The position numbers were made by a program, and so were the translations under genes. A stretch of DNA of 64,000 nucleotides from Streptomyces sp. NBC_01445. GTDB lineage: Bacteria > Actinomycetota > Actinomycetes > Streptomycetales > Streptomycetaceae. The stretch spans positions 2,914,001 through 2,978,000 of the forward strand of contig NZ_CP109485.1 of the NCBI RefSeq assembly GCF_035918235.1, read 5' to 3'. The notes beneath the pieces were generated by a model. That model was not told the DNA's origin, did not search any database, and was given only the letters and a program-made list of their open reading frames with translations. This document shows positions 52,473 through 61,688 of the stretch, one piece after another (position 1 is the first letter of the stretch; the number at the start of each line of letters is the position of its first letter).

Positions 52473-53765
52473 CTACTCCTGCGGCGTGGTCTCCTCGCGG
52501 ATCACGGCCTGGGCCACCTTGAACGCCGAGTTCACCGCGGGCACGCCGCAGTACACGGCGGCCTGGAGCAGCACTTCCTTGATCTCGTCGGCGGTGAGGC
52601 CGTTGCGCAGGGCGGCGCGGGTGTGGAAGGCCAGCTCTTCGAGGTGGCCGCCGGCGACGAGCGCGGTGAGCGTGACGCTGCTGCGCATGCGGCGGTCGAG
52701 GCCGGGCCGGCTCCAGATCTCGCCCCACGCGTAGCGGGTGAGGAACTCCTGGAAGTCGCCGGAGAAGGCATCCGCCGAGGCCAGCGCCCGGTCGACGTGC
52801 GCGTCGCCGAGCACCTCGCGGCGCACCTTGAGACCGATGTCGTGCCGGTCGGGCCGGACCTCCGCCTCGGGCTGGGCCTCCGTGGGCCCGATCTCCGCCA
52901 CGGGGGCGACCGGCGGGGGCGGCGGCGCGAGGACGGGCTTGACGGGGGCGGCGGGGATCGCGTGCTGCCCGGTCTCGTACGCGGGCTGCCAGGCGGTGGA
53001 GAAGTGCCGTACGAGGAGGTCGGTGACGGCGGCGGGCTGCTCGACCGGGGCGAGGTGCGAGGCGGCGGGCACGACGGCGAGCCGCGCGTCCGGTATGCCG
53101 GCGACGAGTGTGCGCGCCTGGGCAGGGCCCGTCACCTGGTCGTCGGAGCCGACGAGGACGAGCGTGGGGACGCCGATGGAGCCCAGCTCGGCCCGTACGT
53201 CGAAGGACGCGAGCGCCTCGCAGGCGGCGATGTAGCAGCCCGGGTCGGTGGTGCGCACCATCTGCACGGCCCAGTCGGTGATCGCGGGCTGGGCGGCCGC
53301 GAAGCCGCTGGTGAACCAGTGCTCGGGGGACGTGCGGGCGATGGGGTCGAGGCCGTTGCTGCGGACTATCACGCCGCGCTGGCGGAACTCGTCGGCGGTG
53401 CCGAAGCGGGGCGAGGCCGCGATCAGCGCGAGGGAGGCCACGCGCTGGGGGTGGCGCAGCGCCAGCTCCGCGCCGATGGCGCCGCCCAGGGAGCAGCCCG
53501 CGTAGCCGAAGCGCTGCACGCCGAGTTCGTCGAGCGTGGCCAGGAGCCGCGCGGCGAGGTCGGCGACGGAACCGGCCGGGTGGGCGGGGGCGCCGCCGTG
53601 CCCGGGCAGGTCGAAACGGAACACCCGCCACTGCCGGGCGAGCTCGGGTACCTGCCGGTCCCACATGTGCCAGGTGGTACCCAGTGAGGGACCCAAGATC
53701 AGGACTGGGGCGTCTTCTGGCCCGTCAAAGCGGTATTGCAGGGTGTTCTTCGGTGTCTCACTCAC
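52473..53765 (-). CDS. pcaL: Fused 3-oxoadipate enol-lactonase / 4-carboxymuconolactone decarboxylase (PcaD-PcaC fusion)
   Basis: This is a 430-residue bifunctional enzyme of the protocatechuate branch of the beta-ketoadipate pathway. The N-terminal alpha/beta hydrolase has GPSLGTTWHMWDRQV, the nucleophile in AGCSLGGAIG and ASHLAPVEQP around the catalytic His. A Pro-rich linker (VLAPPPPPVAP) joins it to the carboxymuconolactone decarboxylase domain (RREVLGDAHVDRAL, then LDRRMRSSVTLTAL and LQAAVYCGVPAVNSA). The GTG at 53763-53765 gives the usual start; two upstream GTGs are in frame. No other pca gene is in view, so the pathway is split or continues elsewhere. Confidence 0.92.
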   Translation of the reverse strand: MSETPKNTLQYRFDGPEDAPVLILGPSLGTTWHMWDRQVPELARQWRVFRFDLPGHGGAPAHPAGSVADLAARLLATLDELGVQRFGYAGCSLGGAIGAELALRHPQRVASLALIAASPRFGTADEFRQRGVIVRSNGLDPIARTSPEHWFTSGFAAAQPAITDWAVQMVRTTDPGCYIAACEALASFDVRAELGSIGVPTLVLVGSDDQVTGPAQARTLVAGIPDARLAVVPAASHLAPVEQPAAVTDLLVRHFSTAWQPAYETGQHAIPAAPVKPVLAPPPPPVAPVAEIGPTEAQPEAEVRPDRHDIGLKVRREVLGDAHVDRALASADAFSGDFQEFLTRYAWGEIWSRPGLDRRMRSSVTLTALVAGGHLEELAFHTRAALRNGLTADEIKEVLLQAAVYCGVPAVNSAFKVAQAVIREETTPQE

Positions 53766-53776
53766 GCCCTGCACGG

Positions 53777-53800
53777 TCTCACATCTCACAATTTCTCACA
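53777..53800. repeat. Three TCTCACA repeats at the pcaL/integrase-stub junction
   Basis: TCTCACA occurs at 53777-53783, 53784-53790 and 53794-53800. It spans the end of the integrase remnant and the start of the pcaL upstream region, so it could be a trace of an attachment-site or deletion junction. Confidence 0.5.
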
Positions 53801-53995
53801 CGACTGGGTGGACACCCCGTGCAGGCCATCCCACCTTGTGGAGGCTTCGCGAAGATCCTCCACGTCCGGCTTGACGTACCACCGCTTGGCGGCCTTCACG
53901 TTCGTGTGACCGGCCCACGGCAAGGGCGGATCCCGCTCACCGGCAAGGGACTTGGTGTCCTTTTCCGCGATGTGCCGACCAAACCCGCCGCAGGC
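53786..53995 (-). pseudogene. C-terminal stub of a tyrosine recombinase (phage/ICE-type integrase)
   Basis: A minus-strand frame reads GRHIAEKDTKSLAG, then WAGHTNVKAAKRWYVKPDVE and LREASTRWDGLHG, matching the end of actinomycete tyrosine integrases. The GH pair and the nucleophilic Tyr (codon 53876-53878, RWYVKPD) are visible, but no upstream catalytic Arg region remains. It is about 65 residues long and no other phage gene is adjacent. The stub probably marks the scar of a lost integrated element between pcaL and the MerR-PP2C gene. Confidence 0.6.
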
Positions 53996-54141
53996 CGCAG
54001 TCGACCGGGCGCGGGCCATGACGCCGACGGGTGAAAGATCATCAGACGGAGCCGATCGGAACCTCGGTTGACCTTCACCTTGGGGGAGGCCACAGCATCG
54101 GTGGGGCCGTGCGATGTGCTCGGCATGAGTGAGGAGTGCGC

Positions 54142-55221
54142 ATGGGGTTGCTGAGCATCGGGGCGTTCGCGAAGGCGTCGCGGCTGTCACCGAAGGCGCT
54201 GCGTCTTTACGACGAGCTCGGCCTGCTGCCCCCCGCTCGCGTCGACCCGGTGACCGGCTACCGCCTCTACGCGCCGGAGCAACTGGACCAGGCTCGACTG
54301 GTCGCCTGGCTCCGACGCCTGGGGATGTCCCTGACCCGCATCCAGCACGTCTGCACGCTGGAGGCGGGCCCGGCGGCCCAGGAGGTCCGCGCGTTCTGGG
54401 CCCAGGTCGAGGCCGACACCGCCGCACGGCGGGACCTGGCCACCTTCCTCATCAACCACCTGTCCTGGAAGGACCCTGCCATGTCCCCGACCACCAAGCC
54501 CCTGGGAATCCGTTACGCCGCACTGTCCGACACGGGCCTTGCCCGCGAGAGCAACCAGGACACCGCCTACGCCGGGTCCCGCCTGCTCGCCGTCGCCGAC
54601 GGCTACGGCAGCCAGGGCGCCCCCGCGAGCGCGGCCGCCGTTGAGGCACTCAAGTACCTCGAAACCGACGGCGTCCCGGCGGGCGATCTCCTCAACGCCC
54701 TTGAAGACGCCGTCGAACAGGCCAAAGAGGCCGTGCGCGGCGTCGCCCGGACCGGGTCTTCACCCGAGGAGGCCGGCACGACACTCACCGCGATGCTCTG
54801 GACCGGCTCACAGCTGGCCCTCGTCCACATCGGCGACTCCCGCGTCCACCTCCTGCGCGACGGAGAGCTGTTCCAGATCACGCATGACCACACCATGGTG
54901 CAGTCGATGGTCGACGAGGGCCGCCTCACCCCGGAAGAAGCCGCCTCCCACCCCCAGCGCTCGCTGTTGATACGAGCCCTGGGCCAAGGAGCCGACGCCA
55001 CCCCCGACCTGCGCCTCCACGACGCCCGGGAGGGAGATCGATACCTGCTCTGCTCCGATGGTCTGTCGACCGTCGTGCCGACCGAGGAGATCCACCGGGT
55101 TCTCTCCGAGATCAGGGAGCCCGAGCAGGCGATCCGCGAACTCGTCGCCCTCGCCAACGGCTCCGGCGGTCCCGACAACGCCAGCTGCGTGATCGCCGAC
55201 GTCATGGAGCTCCAGCAGTAG
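54142..55221 (+). CDS. MerR-family HTH fused to a PP2C-type serine/threonine phosphatase
   Basis: This 359-residue two-domain protein has an N-terminal MerR HTH (residues about 3-75: GAFAKASRLSPKALRLYDEL, TGYRLYAPEQL) and a C-terminal PPM/PP2C phosphatase (about 122-355). PP2C metal motifs are kept: ESNQDTAY with D140, VADGYG with D153, VHIGDSRVHLLRDGE, LLCSDGLSTVV and GGPDNASCVI. The ATG follows GAGGAG. The fusion suggests a transcription factor controlled by, or directing, a phosphatase activity. It is a single gene, next to the integrase stub. Confidence 0.93.
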   Translation: MGLLSIGAFAKASRLSPKALRLYDELGLLPPARVDPVTGYRLYAPEQLDQARLVAWLRRLGMSLTRIQHVCTLEAGPAAQEVRAFWAQVEADTAARRDLATFLINHLSWKDPAMSPTTKPLGIRYAALSDTGLARESNQDTAYAGSRLLAVADGYGSQGAPASAAAVEALKYLETDGVPAGDLLNALEDAVEQAKEAVRGVARTGSSPEEAGTTLTAMLWTGSQLALVHIGDSRVHLLRDGELFQITHDHTMVQSMVDEGRLTPEEAASHPQRSLLIRALGQGADATPDLRLHDAREGDRYLLCSDGLSTVVPTEEIHRVLSEIREPEQAIRELVALANGSGGPDNASCVIADVMELQQ

Positions 55222-55272
55222 GAGCGTGCAGCATGCACGTCGAGTTGCGCCGGAAGGTGGATACCGTGATGA

Positions 55273-55404
55273 GTGATCAACGACATCATCGTGGCGTGGG
55301 ACCGCATTGAATCCTGGTCGAAGGTCGGCGCACCGAACTCTTACGCGTGGCTGCGCCCACCTGCCACACCGGAGCAACTCGCGGCAGCGCAGGCCCGGAT
55401 GGTC
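55273..55404 (+). pseudogene. N-terminal fragment of an SMI1/KNR4-like protein
   Basis: The frame from GTG 55273 reads INDIIVAWDRIESW, then YAWLRPPATPEQLAAAQARM, which resembles the start of SMI1/KNR4 (immunity/SUKH-type) proteins. The resemblance ends abruptly near 55404, and the following bases do not continue the domain in any frame. Further on, 55494-55560 encodes a hydrophobic stretch (VFSLLVVGGTWWITRS) that may be a second gene fragment. The region 55222-55595 thus appears to be debris rather than intact genes. Confidence 0.5.
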
Positions 55405-55595
55405 GTTCCCCGGGTTGAGGACGCACGGGTCGTCGTTCAGCAGGCGCCACTTGTAGGGGAACCCGTTGCCGCCCATCCGGCGAGGGCGCGGGGCTCGCCG
55501 TGTTCTCGCTGCTCGTCGTGGGCGGTACGTGGTGGATCACGCGCTCACCGGCCCCTGTCCCCCGCGGGAACGGGCGCCGGTCAGCGCGGCCCGCG

Positions 55596-56174
55596 CTACG
55601 GCGTCGTCGTCGACACCACGTACACGAAGGGCTTCGCCGGGTTCTCCCGGTTCACCACGATGTCCAGGGTCGGCTCGGGGTTCTTCTGCTTGTGGGTGAG
55701 GCCGCGGTACGGGCCGGGGCCGTCGAAGGTCCAGCCGACGACCTTCTGGTTGCGCGGGCTGATGGTGACCTCGTCCTCCTGCAGCTTGGACGAGCTGGTC
55801 CCGATGGTCTTCAGGAACTTGTCGAGGCCCGAGTCCGTGGTGCGGAAGCGGACGTAGAGGCGGCTCGTCCTGAGGTTGTTCGTCTCGTAGTACGCGACGC
55901 CCTTGGCGGAGGAGACCGGTATCGGCACCTGGTACAGCCGGCGCTGGACCTTGGAGGGCCAGCCGATGGTGAGGCCTGTCGCGGAGTACTTGGCCTCTTT
56001 GTCCTTGCCGCTGTTCCGGCTCTGGTTCGCGGAGATCACCAGATAGCCGGCGGGCACGCCGATGAGCAGCACGATCGTGAGCAGCGTCAGCGCGCGGCGG
56101 CGGATGACCCTCCGGCGGTTCCCAGGGGGGCGCTGCCCTTCGTCGGGGGACGAGGGCTGGCGTGGCACGGTCAT
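55596..56174 (-). CDS. Membrane-anchored protein of unknown function in the sugar-kinase operon
   Basis: This 192-residue protein has a basic head, one membrane segment at about residues 29-47 (LTLLTIVLLIGVPAGYLVI) and an extracellular domain of about 145 residues. I see no catalytic motif. YYETNNLRTSRLYVRFRTTD and GWTFDGPGPYRGLTH are the most ordered regions. Its ATG overlaps the kinase stop codon by one base, so the two are co-translated. A role with the sugar transporter is possible only by context. Confidence 0.8.
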   Translation of the reverse strand: MTVPRQPSSPDEGQRPPGNRRRVIRRRALTLLTIVLLIGVPAGYLVISANQSRNSGKDKEAKYSATGLTIGWPSKVQRRLYQVPIPVSSAKGVAYYETNNLRTSRLYVRFRTTDSGLDKFLKTIGTSSSKLQEDEVTISPRNQKVVGWTFDGPGPYRGLTHKQKNPEPTLDIVVNRENPAKPFVYVVSTTTP

Positions 56175-57358
56175 TACTTGGGTCCCTGGGTCTCGCCGGC
56201 GGCGCTCGCCGGGCTTTGCGGGCCGAGGCCGAAGCCCTTGCCCTGGTGGTAACGCTCGTAGCGCTCGTACCGTTCCACGCGCCGGCGCTTGGCGCGGCGG
56301 AAGCGGCGGGCGACGAGCCGTGCGAGGTCCGCGGCGCCGACCATACCGGCCTCGGGGCCGAGCTGGGCGCGGGCGATGCGAGCCTCGGGGCGGTAGCCGC
56401 GGCCGGTGAGGTGGCGCCTGAAGGCGTCGCGGGCCGGGCCGATCAGCAGGTCGTCGGCCGCGGAGACGCCGCCGCCGATGACGAAGCAGGACGGGTCGAG
56501 GGCGGCCGCGAGGTTCGCGATGCCGACGCCGAGCCACTGGCCGATGTCCTGGAGCAGCTCGATGCACATGGCGTCGCCCTCGCGGGCGAGCTCCGTGATG
56601 AGCGGGCCCGTGATGTCGGAGACGTTGCCCTTGACGCGCTCGATGAGCCCGTACGCGACCGGGGAGTCCGCGGCGGCGAGCTCGCGGGCCTCGCGCACGA
56701 GGGCGTTGCCGGAGCTGTACTGCTCCCAGCAGCCACGGTTGCCGCACGGGCAGCGGTGGCCGCCGGGGACGACCTGCATGTGGCCGAACTCACCGGCGAC
56801 TCCGAACTTGCCTCGCTTGACCTGGCCGTCCTCCAGGATCGCGCCGCCGATGCCGGTGCCCAGCGTGATCATGACCAAGTGGTCCTCGCCACGGCCCGCG
56901 CCGAAGCGCCACTCGGCCCAGGCGGCCGTGTTCGCGTCGTTGTCGACGAGTACGGGGACGGAGAGGCGGCTGGAGATCCGGTCCCGGAGGGGCTCGTTAC
57001 GCCAGGACAGGTGGGGCGCGAACAGGATGCGGTTGCGGTCCGCGTCGACCCAGCCGGCCGCGCCGATGCCGACGGCGTGCACGTCGTGCCGGTCGGAGAG
57101 GTCGAGCACCAGCTCCGTGATCGTGTCCTCGACGACCTTGGGGCTCTTGGACTTGTCCGGAGTCTCCGTGCGCAGGGTCTCCAGGATGTTGCCGTCGGCG
57201 TCGACGACACCCGCCATCACCTTCGTACCGCCGATGTCGATACCGACGGTCGGGACGCGCGGCGCCGTCAGGTGGGAACGGCGCTCACGCGTGCCGACGG
57301 TCCGCAGGACGGTGGCTCGTGCGGAGCCGCGGTGGGCGAGGTCGCGGTAGGTGCTCAT
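56174..57358 (-). CDS. ROK-family sugar kinase (glucokinase-like)
   Basis: This 394-residue kinase has the ATP-binding DIGGTK at residues 41-46, DNDANTAAWAE, and the ROK zinc motif GHRCPCGNRGCWEQY. TLGTGIGGAI and IGGGVSAADD are further ROK blocks. It lacks an N-terminal DNA-binding HTH, so it is an enzyme rather than a ROK repressor, although it has a 35-residue extension before the domain and a C-terminal Arg-rich tail. The ATG at 57356-57358 is chosen; no clear ribosome site is seen. It follows the ABC ATPase by 191 bases on the same strand. Confidence 0.9.
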   Translation of the reverse strand: MSTYRDLAHRGSARATVLRTVGTRERRSHLTAPRVPTVGIDIGGTKVMAGVVDADGNILETLRTETPDKSKSPKVVEDTITELVLDLSDRHDVHAVGIGAAGWVDADRNRILFAPHLSWRNEPLRDRISSRLSVPVLVDNDANTAAWAEWRFGAGRGEDHLVMITLGTGIGGAILEDGQVKRGKFGVAGEFGHMQVVPGGHRCPCGNRGCWEQYSSGNALVREARELAAADSPVAYGLIERVKGNVSDITGPLITELAREGDAMCIELLQDIGQWLGVGIANLAAALDPSCFVIGGGVSAADDLLIGPARDAFRRHLTGRGYRPEARIARAQLGPEAGMVGAADLARLVARRFRRAKRRRVERYERYERYHQGKGFGLGPQSPASAAGETQGPK

Positions 57359-57549
57359 CGCGCCGATTGTGCCATTTCGCTGCCGCGGGGGCGTATCCGA
57401 GCGGTACCGGTCACTCGTGGTGGGCGTGGCGCTACCGCAGGTCCCTTTTCGTCTGCGGGTCCGATGTGGCGGGTCGTGCCCCGCGGCGGAGCCGCAAAGT
57501 GGCACAGCCACGCGCCCCTACGGGGCGCACTGCCTACGGAGCGCCATGC

Positions 57550-58350
57550 CTACGGAGCCTCCCGGCCCTCCAGCTCGTGGCGCAAGTCGTCCAGTTCGCT
57601 GCCGCCTGCCATTTGGCGGGTCAGTTCGTCGAGGGTGATCTCGTCGCGGGCGTAGCTGCCGAACATCGTGCCCCTCTTCAGGAGGACGAAGCGGTTGCCT
57701 ACGAGGTACGCGTGATGCGGGTTGTGCGTGATCAAGACCACGCCGAGGCCCGCGTCCCGCGCGGCGGCGACGTACTTCAGGACGACGCCGGACTGCTTGA
57801 CGCCGAGGGCGGCGGTCGGCTCGTCGAGTACGAGGACCTTGGCACCGAAGTAGACGGCGCGGGCGATCGCCACGCACTGGCGTTCACCGCCCGAGAGGGT
57901 GCCGATGGGCTGGTCGACGTCGCGCAGGTCGATGCCCATGCGGAGCAGCTCCGCGTGGGTCGTCCTGCGCATCAGGTCAACGTCCAGCCGCTTGAAGGGC
58001 CCGGAGCCCTTCGTCGGCTCGGAGCCGAGGAAGAAGTTCCGCCAGACCGGCATCAGCGGAACGACGGCGAGGTCCTGGTAGACCGTGGCGATACCGCGGT
58101 CGAGGGACTCGCGCGGATTGGCGAGCCGGGTCTCCTCGCCCTCGATGCTGAAGGAGCCGGAGTCGTGCCGGTGCAGACCCGCGATGATCTTGATGAGGGT
58201 CGACTTGCCCGCGCCGTTGTCGCCGAGGACGCAGGAGATCTCGCCCGCGTGCACGACGAGGGAGACGTCCTCCAGGGCCCGGATGTTGCCGTAGTACTTA
58301 CTGACGCCATCGAGCTCGACCAGCGCCGTACGCTCTGCGGTCTCGGTCAT
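57550..58350 (-). CDS. Sugar ABC transporter ATP-binding protein (single-domain, ribose/fructose type)
   Basis: This is a 266-residue ATPase of the carbohydrate-uptake-2 class. It has one nucleotide-binding domain, as in FrcA, rather than the tandem arrangement of RbsA. Walker A is GDNGAGKST, the signature LSGGERQCV and Walker [14 protein letters not shown] direct repeat TGCCTACGGAGC flanks its stop codon. Its ATG overlaps the permease stop by four bases. Confidence 0.93.
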   Translation of the reverse strand: MTETAERTALVELDGVSKYYGNIRALEDVSLVVHAGEISCVLGDNGAGKSTLIKIIAGLHRHDSGSFSIEGEETRLANPRESLDRGIATVYQDLAVVPLMPVWRNFFLGSEPTKGSGPFKRLDVDLMRRTTHAELLRMGIDLRDVDQPIGTLSGGERQCVAIARAVYFGAKVLVLDEPTAALGVKQSGVVLKYVAAARDAGLGVVLITHNPHHAYLVGNRFVLLKRGTMFGSYARDEITLDELTRQMAGGSELDDLRHELEGREAP

Positions 58351-59396
58351 TTCGTCGCCTCCGCGCGCTTGCGGACCCACGCGTTGAGCAGGGTCGCGAG
58401 GAGCAGCATCGCCCCGAGGAAGAACTTGAACCAGTCCGGGTTCCACTCGGCGAACACGATGCCCTTGCTCGTCATGCCGAAGATCAGGGCGCCGATGGCC
58501 GCGCCGACCGCGGAACCGTAGCCGCCGGTGATCAGACAGCCGCCGATGACGGCCGCGATGATGTAGATCAGCTCGTTGCCGACGCCCTCGCCGGACTGCA
58601 CGACCTCGAACGAGAACAGCAGGTGCTGCCCCGAGATCCAGGCGCCGAAGGCGACGCCCATGTACAGGCCGATCTTGGTCTTGTTGACCGGGACACCGAC
58701 GGCGCGGGCCGCATCCTCGCCGCCGCCGACCGCGTAGATCCAGTTGCCGACGCGGGTGCGCAGCAGGATCCAGGTGGCGACGACGATCAGGGCGAGCCAC
58801 CACAGGATGGTGATCTTGAAGTCGACTCCGCCGACGGTGAGCGTGGAGGCGAAGACGTCCTTCGCGGAGGAGAAGCCCTCCATGTCGGAGATCGACTTGG
58901 TGGAGACGGTGCCGCTGATCAGCTTGGTGAAGCCGAGGTTCATGCCGGTCAGCATCAGGAACGTGCCGAGCGTGATGATGAAGCTCGGTGGGTCCGTGCG
59001 GGTCAGCATGACGCCGTTGAACACGCCGATGGCGAGCGTGAACAGGAGCGAGACGCCCACACCGACCCAGACGTTGGCCGTCATCTGGTAGCTGAACATC
59101 GACGAGACCAGCGCGGACGTGGTGACCATGACACCGGCGGAGAGGTCGAACTCGCCGCCGATCATCAGCAGGGCCACGGGTACGGCCATGATGCCGATCG
59201 TCGACGACGCGTACAGGACCGTGGCGAGGCTGGAGGCCCGCAGGAAGCTGTCCGCGAAGATCGCGAAGAAGAGGAAGACGGCGATGGCGCCGACGACCGA
59301 GCCGAGTTCGGGCCGGCCCATGAGCTTGCGCAGCGGTGACGTCTTCAGGAGCCGCTCGTCCGTCAGCGGCGGGGTCCCTGGTGCGGCGGCGCTCAT
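58347..59396 (-). CDS. Sugar ABC transporter permease (ribose/xylose type)
   Basis: This is a 349-residue permease with about ten membrane segments. [20 protein letters not shown], the [11 protein letters not shown] block and [20 protein letters not shown] sequence ([18 protein letters not shown]) identify the RbsC/FrcC family. The ATG overlaps the upstream binding-protein stop by four bases. Confidence 0.93.
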   Translation of the reverse strand: MSAAAPGTPPLTDERLLKTSPLRKLMGRPELGSVVGAIAVFLFFAIFADSFLRASSLATVLYASSTIGIMAVPVALLMIGGEFDLSAGVMVTTSALVSSMFSYQMTANVWVGVGVSLLFTLAIGVFNGVMLTRTDPPSFIITLGTFLMLTGMNLGFTKLISGTVSTKSISDMEGFSSAKDVFASTLTVGGVDFKITILWWLALIVVATWILLRTRVGNWIYAVGGGEDAARAVGVPVNKTKIGLYMGVAFGAWISGQHLLFSFEVVQSGEGVGNELIYIIAAVIGGCLITGGYGSAVGAAIGALIFGMTSKGIVFAEWNPDWFKFFLGAMLLLATLLNAWVRKRAEATK

Positions 59397-60397
59397 CGTG
59401 TCCCCCGGTTCGTGTACTCCTCGAGCTTGGCCGCCTGGTCCTTGGTGATGATCTGCGGTCCGGTGAGGACCGGCTTGCCGCCCCCGAGGACGTCCGCGTT
59501 GTAGCGGTAGAGCCAGAGCAGGTCCACGGCCTCGTACCCCTGGAGGTAGGGCTGCTGGTCGACGGCGAAGCCGAGTGTGCCGTCCTTCAGGCCGCCGGCG
59601 ACCTTCTCGTTGAGGTCGAAGGTGTCGATCTCGGCCTTGCTGCCCGCGTCCTGCTTGGCCTTCACGGCGGTGGCGGCGAAGGGCGCGCCGAGCGTGACGA
59701 CGGAGTCGATGGACTTGTCGGCCTGGAGCTTGGCGCCGATGGAGGACTGGACGTCGGGCATGTTGGTGCCCTCGACGTACAGGTTCTGCATCTGGCCCTT
59801 GAAGGTCTCCTTGGCGCCGGCGCAGCGCTGCTCGTGGCCGACGTTGCCCTGCTCGTGCAGGATGCACAGGGCCTTCTTGCGGCCGCGCTTGTTCAGCTCC
59901 TCGCCGACGGCCCGGCCCGCGATCGTCTCGTCCTGCCCGATGTGCGTGAGCGCGCCGAACTTCTTGGACTCCTCGGAGCCGGAGTTCACGGTGATCACGG
60001 GGATGCCGGCCTTCTCGGCGCGGGCGACGGCGGCCTTCATGGCGTCGGGCTTCGCGAGCGTGACGATCAGGCCGTCGACCTTCTTGTCCACGGCCGCGTC
60101 GACGAGCTGGGCCTGCTGCTGCGCCTCGTCGCTGTGCGAGTACAGGAAGTTGATGTTGTCCTTGATCGCGGCCTGCTTGGCGCCGCTCTGGACGATGTCC
60201 CAGAAGGTGTCGCCGTCGCCTGAATGGGTCACCATGGCGACAGTCCAGCGCGGGGTGTTCACCGCGGCCCTGCCCTGGGCCGAGGCCGCCTTCCTGGCGT
60301 CCTCCGCCCGCTTGCCGCCGGTGCTGCTGCATCCCGCGAGGGTGAGACCGACTGCTCCTGCGAGGGCGATGCTCACCCAGCTCCGAAACCGTGCCAC
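59393..60397 (-). CDS. Sugar-binding lipoprotein (periplasmic-binding-protein type 1), copy B
   Basis: This is a 334-residue binding lipoprotein: basic head (VARFRS), hydrophobic core, lipobox LAGC near residue 23, then a two-lobe sugar-binding domain ([56 protein letters not shown]). The GTG at 60395-60397 follows AGAAGGG. It closely resembles copy A upstream (60607-61596), so the transporter has two related receptors. It follows a region with two strong hairpins. Confidence 0.93.
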   Translation of the reverse strand: MARFRSWVSIALAGAVGLTLAGCSSTGGKRAEDARKAASAQGRAAVNTPRWTVAMVTHSGDGDTFWDIVQSGAKQAAIKDNINFLYSHSDEAQQQAQLVDAAVDKKVDGLIVTLAKPDAMKAAVARAEKAGIPVITVNSGSEESKKFGALTHIGQDETIAGRAVGEELNKRGRKKALCILHEQGNVGHEQRCAGAKETFKGQMQNLYVEGTNMPDVQSSIGAKLQADKSIDSVVTLGAPFAATAVKAKQDAGSKAEIDTFDLNEKVAGGLKDGTLGFAVDQQPYLQGYEAVDLLWLYRYNADVLGGGKPVLTGPQIITKDQAAKLEEYTNRGTR

Positions 60398-60432
60398 GAG
60401 GCCGTGCCCTTCTTGCTGTGCTACCTGATACA

Positions 60433-60456
60433 CCGGGGCCGGCGGACCGGCCCCGG
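60433..60456 (-). terminator. Strong hairpin between the two binding-protein genes (1)
   Basis: CCGGGGCCGG (60433-60442) and CCGGCCCCGG (60447-60456) are fully complementary around a 4-base loop. Located 36 bases before copy B, it is a possible attenuator or processing site within the operon. Confidence 0.6.
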
Positions 60457-60554
60457 GGGGCACTTCTTCCGCCCCGGACGCCTCAGTATCCCCGACCGCA
60501 TCTGTCCGCCGCCGTGCAGGTCCCGGGGGACGCGCCGGGCTTCCGGCCTGGGGT

Positions 60555-60572
60555 CCGGGGGCTGTCCCCCGG
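60555..60572 (-). terminator. Strong hairpin between the two binding-protein genes (2)
   Basis: CCGGGGG (60555-60561) and CCCCCGG (60566-60572) pair around CTGT, 34 bases after the stop codon of copy A. It could stabilise the copy A mRNA end or reduce read-through to the rest of the operon. Confidence 0.6.
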
Positions 60573-60606
60573 GCGGACACAGCAGGCACTGGGATCATGC
60601 ATCCGT

Positions 60607-61596
60607 TCACCGGGTACCGCGCGCGGTGTACTTCTCAAGCTTCGGCACGTCCTTCTCGGTCACGATCGCGGGGCCTGTCAGGACCGGCTTTCCGCCGCCG
60701 ATGACGTTGGCGTTGGTGCGGTAGAGCCACAGTTCGTCGACTGCGAGATAGCCCTGCAGGTAGGGCTGCTGGTCGACGGCGAAGCCCACGTCCTTGGCCT
60801 TGAGGCTCTTCACCACGGCCGCGTTCAGGTCGAAGGTGTCCACCTCCGCCTCGCTGCCCGCGTCCTGCTTGGCCTTGACGGCGACGGCAGCGGTGGGGGC
60901 GCCGAGCGCGACGACCGCGTCGATGTCCTTGGCCGCCTGGAGCTTGGCCTCGATGGACGACTGGGACGCGGGGGCGTTGGTGCCCTCGACGTTGAGGTTC
61001 TCGACGGTGCCCTTGAAGGTCTTCTTGACGCCGGCGCAGCGCTGCTCCAGGGAGACGTTGCCCTGTTCATGGATGACGCAGAGCGCCTTCTTCCTGCCCC
61101 GCGCGTTGAGTTCGCTGCCGACTGCCTCGCCGGCCACGGACTCGTCCTGCCCGATGTGGGTGAGCGCGCCGAACCGCTGCGAGAACTCGCCGCCGGAGTT
61201 GATCGTGACGACCGGGATCCCGGCGTCCTTCGCCTTGGCGAGTACGGCCTTCATGGCCTCGGGCTTGGCCAGGGTGACGACGATCCCGTCGACCTTCTTG
61301 TCGATCGCCGACTGGACCAGCTCGGCCTGCCCCTTGGCCTCTTTGTCGTTCGAGTAGAGGAACTGGACGTTGTCCTTGGCGGCGGCCTGCTTGGCGCCGC
61401 TCTGGACGATGTCCCAGAAGGTGTCGCCCTCACCGGAGTGCGTGACCATCGCGATCTTCAGGCGGGGCGTGCCGGCGGACTTGCCGCCCCCTGAGTCGTC
61501 GGCCTTGTCCTCGGAGGTCTTGCCTCCGGAGCTGCTGCATCCGGCCGCGAGTGCGACGACCGCAATGAGGGTTGCTGCCGTGCGGGCTGTGCGCAT
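60607..61596 (-). CDS. Sugar-binding lipoprotein (periplasmic-binding-protein type 1), copy A
   Basis: This is a 329-residue lipoprotein with a clean signal (MRTARTAATLIAVVAL) and lipobox LAAGC near residue 20, then a Ser/Gly/Lys linker and the sugar-binding domain. Nearly every block of copy B recurs ([40 protein letters not shown]). It is the first gene after the GntR regulator gene and has a good promoter upstream. By context the ligand could be inositol or another polyol or sugar. Confidence 0.93.
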   Translation of the reverse strand: MRTARTAATLIAVVALAAGCSSSGGKTSEDKADDSGGGKSAGTPRLKIAMVTHSGEGDTFWDIVQSGAKQAAAKDNVQFLYSNDKEAKGQAELVQSAIDKKVDGIVVTLAKPEAMKAVLAKAKDAGIPVVTINSGGEFSQRFGALTHIGQDESVAGEAVGSELNARGRKKALCVIHEQGNVSLEQRCAGVKKTFKGTVENLNVEGTNAPASQSSIEAKLQAAKDIDAVVALGAPTAAVAVKAKQDAGSEAEVDTFDLNAAVVKSLKAKDVGFAVDQQPYLQGYLAVDELWLYRTNANVIGGGKPVLTGPAIVTEKDVPKLEKYTARGTR

Positions 61597-61639
61597 GGTG
61601 TGCCACCTCTCTCCTCGCCGCCCGTGTGCGGCTGGAGGA

Positions 61640-61686
61640 GTTCTAGCGGTGGGTACCCGGCACCGTCAATGACTTTGTCATAACAT
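61640..61686 (-). promoter_or_regulatory. Promoter and candidate GntR operator of the sugar ABC operon
   Basis: On the minus strand TTGACG (61664-61669) and TAGAAC (61640-61645) are 18 bases apart and look like a sigma-70-type promoter. Overlapping and just upstream of the -35 is a dyad ATGAC/GTCAT (61669-61673/61677-61681), and the plus strand there reads TTGTCATAACAT (61675-61686). It shares 9 of 12 positions with TTGTCAGGACAA near the divergent gene. Confidence 0.6.
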
Positions 61687-61688
61687 TC

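Noticed and set aside
56174..57358. ROK protein as the missing chitosanase repressor CsnR
   Set aside because: It lacks an N-terminal winged HTH and keeps complete kinase motifs, so it is a sugar kinase.
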